Source of the DNA: Oceanobacillus sp. HTM 045 | GTDB lineage: Bacteria; Pseudomonadota; Alphaproteobacteria; Rhodobacterales; Rhodobacteraceae | Assembly: GCA_009733745.1 (NCBI GenBank) | Contig: WNWL01000003.1 | Span: 372,001 to 436,000 of the forward strand | DNA: 64,000 nucleotides | Direction: 5' to 3' | Part shown: one piece after another, positions 63,185-64,000 of the stretch | How positions within the stretch are numbered: the first letter of the stretch is position 1 | Layout of the letters: every line of letters begins with the position of its first letter | The notes under the pieces: generated by a model | Told to the model about the DNA's origin: nothing | What the model saw: the letters and a program-made list of their open reading frames with translations, nothing else | The model's database searches: none | Position numbers and translations under genes: made by a program

Positions 63185-63880
63185 ATGTCCCTGCTCGATC
63201 TCTTGAATCAGGACGGTGGCGACGGCCTCGGCAGGCTGGCACGGCAGTTCGGCCTCGACGGCGAACAGGCCGAGAAACTCGCGGGCGTCCTCGCCCCCGC
63301 CGTCGGCGGCGCGGCCAAGCGCCGGGCGGCGGAGGGCGACATGGACCGCGTGCTCTCGCCGATGAAGGGCGAGCGGCAGGCCGGCTGGTTCGAGAAGCCG
63401 GAGGAGGCCGCGAGCCCCGCCGCGCAGGCCGACGGCGCCGCCTTCCTCGGCACCCTGTTCGGCCGCGACGACGCGGCGTCGGAGCTTTCGCGCGAGGCCG
63501 CGGGCCGCACCGGCATCGACGCCGGCACGGTCGGCCAGTTCCTGCCTGCCCTCGCGGCGATGCTGCAGGGCGGGATGCAGCGACAGGCCCCGGACGACGA
63601 GATCGAGGGCGCGCTCGGCATGCTCGGCGGCGGCAGCGACCGTGGCGCCTCGCAGGAGAGCGGCGGCCTCGGCGGCTTGCTCGGCGGCCTGATGGGCGGG
63701 TCGGGCGGCGGGTCGGCGTCTTCCGGCGGCGGTCTTGGCGGCCTGCTCGGCGGGCTGATGGGCGGCGGCGACAAGCCGGCTGCCAAGCCCGGCGGCGGCC
63801 TCGGCGCACTGGCGCAGATGCTGGACACCGATGGCGACGGCGACGTAATGGACGACATCCTCGGCAAGCTGATGCGCTGA
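63185..63880 (+). CDS. DUF937 protein with glycine-rich repeats
   Basis: A 231-residue protein of the DUF937 family. The N-terminus MSLLDLLNQDGGDGLGRLAR and the FGLDGEQAEKLAGVLAP segment are typical, as is a second domain repeat with GIDAGTVGQFLPALAAML. The C-terminal third is two copies of GGLGGLLGGLMGG with Gly-Ser linkers, followed by LDTDGDGDVMDDI, an EF-hand-like calcium loop. AAGGAGAG precedes the ATG. The function of the family is unknown. Confidence 0.85.
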   Translation: MSLLDLLNQDGGDGLGRLARQFGLDGEQAEKLAGVLAPAVGGAAKRRAAEGDMDRVLSPMKGERQAGWFEKPEEAASPAAQADGAAFLGTLFGRDDAASELSREAAGRTGIDAGTVGQFLPALAAMLQGGMQRQAPDDEIEGALGMLGGGSDRGASQESGGLGGLLGGLMGGSGGGSASSGGGLGGLLGGLMGGGDKPAAKPGGGLGALAQMLDTDGDGDVMDDILGKLMR

Positions 63881-63888
63881 GACGTCCC

Positions 63889-63954
63889 GCGGGGGCGCCG
63901 CGTCCGCCCCCGCACATTCTGGAAACGGCCCGCCCGCGGCGCGTGGCGGGCCGT
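63889..63954 (+). terminator. Two adjacent GC-rich hairpins after the DUF937 gene
   Basis: First stem: GCGGGGGC (63889-63896) with GCCCCCGC (63906-63913). Second: ACGGCCCGCC (63925-63934) with GGCGGGCCGT (63945-63954), preceded by GGAA and followed by CATGCTTGTG. Either could end transcription; T tracts are short. Confidence 0.5.
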
Positions 63955-63986
63955 CATGCTTGTGACTGGCGCGGAAGGTGGCACCC

Positions 63987-64000
63987 GTGGCGAAGATCGA
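63987..64000 (+). CDS. Possible start of a further gene (cut by the right edge)
   Basis: A GTG at 63987 lies 8 bases after GGAAGG and reads Val/Met-Ala-Lys-Ile before the window ends. Too short to identify. Confidence 0.2.

Overview
The window is a GC-rich (about 70%) bacterial chromosome segment. Its gene content points to an alphaproteobacterium, most likely of the Rhodobacterales: a MucR/Ros regulator, a GapR-type DUF2312 protein, an N-formylglutamate amidohydrolase/DUF1244 pair, an OhrR/Ohr pair, and a ribH of the riboswitch-controlled type. I see no phage, integrase, insertion sequence, CRISPR array, rRNA or tRNA. Most of the window reads as core chromosome with dense, often 4-bp-overlapping gene pairs.

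Layout. 0-5.5 kb: the 5' end of an amidinotransferase gene running off the left edge, pyruvate kinase, N-formylglutamate amidohydrolase with a DUF1244 partner, ohrR/ohr with candidate operators, gapR, and an EEP-fold hydrolase. 5.4-11.4 kb: a secreted DUF1444-like protein, a sigma-54-dependent response regulator, an OmpA-like lipoprotein with a clear terminator, a small acidic exported protein and an M3 oligoendopeptidase. 11.4-20.3 kb: a PAS histidine kinase without an ordinary start codon, pheS, an ASCH protein, a Flp-pilin-like protein, pheT, mscL, an N-acetylmuramidase and a Tag-like glycosylase. 20.4-29.6 kb: alanine dehydrogenase with a divergent Lrp-type regulator, azlCD, a lipase-fdhD pair, a 0.5 kb region without a gene, then mobA-mobB-moeA-MFS for molybdenum cofactor. 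29.6-37.4 kb: a carboxymuconolactone decarboxylase-like protein, DMT transporter, pirin, a thiamine-diphosphate enzyme coupled to a variant ureohydrolase, an ArsR/SRPBCC pair and a sulfotransferase-like protein. 37.4-47.3 kb: a secreted protein divergent from a two-component system, a second sulfotransferase-like protein, apt, a PLP ammonia-lyase, and a purine/NAD salvage run (flavin reductase, mtnP, pnuC, nadR-like). 47.4-55.9 kb: two GNATs, mucR, miaB, an OmpA/AhpD/GNAT operon, an FMN riboswitch in front of ribH, smpB, a protein with tentative HopA1-family features, and dapA. 56-64 kb: an MFS transporter, a soluble lytic transglycosylase, a four-gene coupled operon (HAD, alpha/beta hydrolase, PLP dehydratase, EEP hydrolase) and a Gly-rich DUF937 protein.

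The most interesting signal is regulatory. A GTGACAT half-site recurs in three separate intergenic regions: in front of the amidinotransferase, in front of the thiamine-diphosphate/ureohydrolase operon, and as a 37-bp inverted repeat between smpB and the HopA1-like gene. The first two regions also share an inverted repeat, TCACCGCCA-nn-GGTGA. Both serve genes whose families act on guanidino compounds, so a shared regulon is a reasonable hypothesis. Other points are the ureohydrolase's replaced metal-binding His, a two-copy palindromic intergenic element, phased tandem repeats upstream of an MFS gene, and a 39-codon gene upstream of apt.
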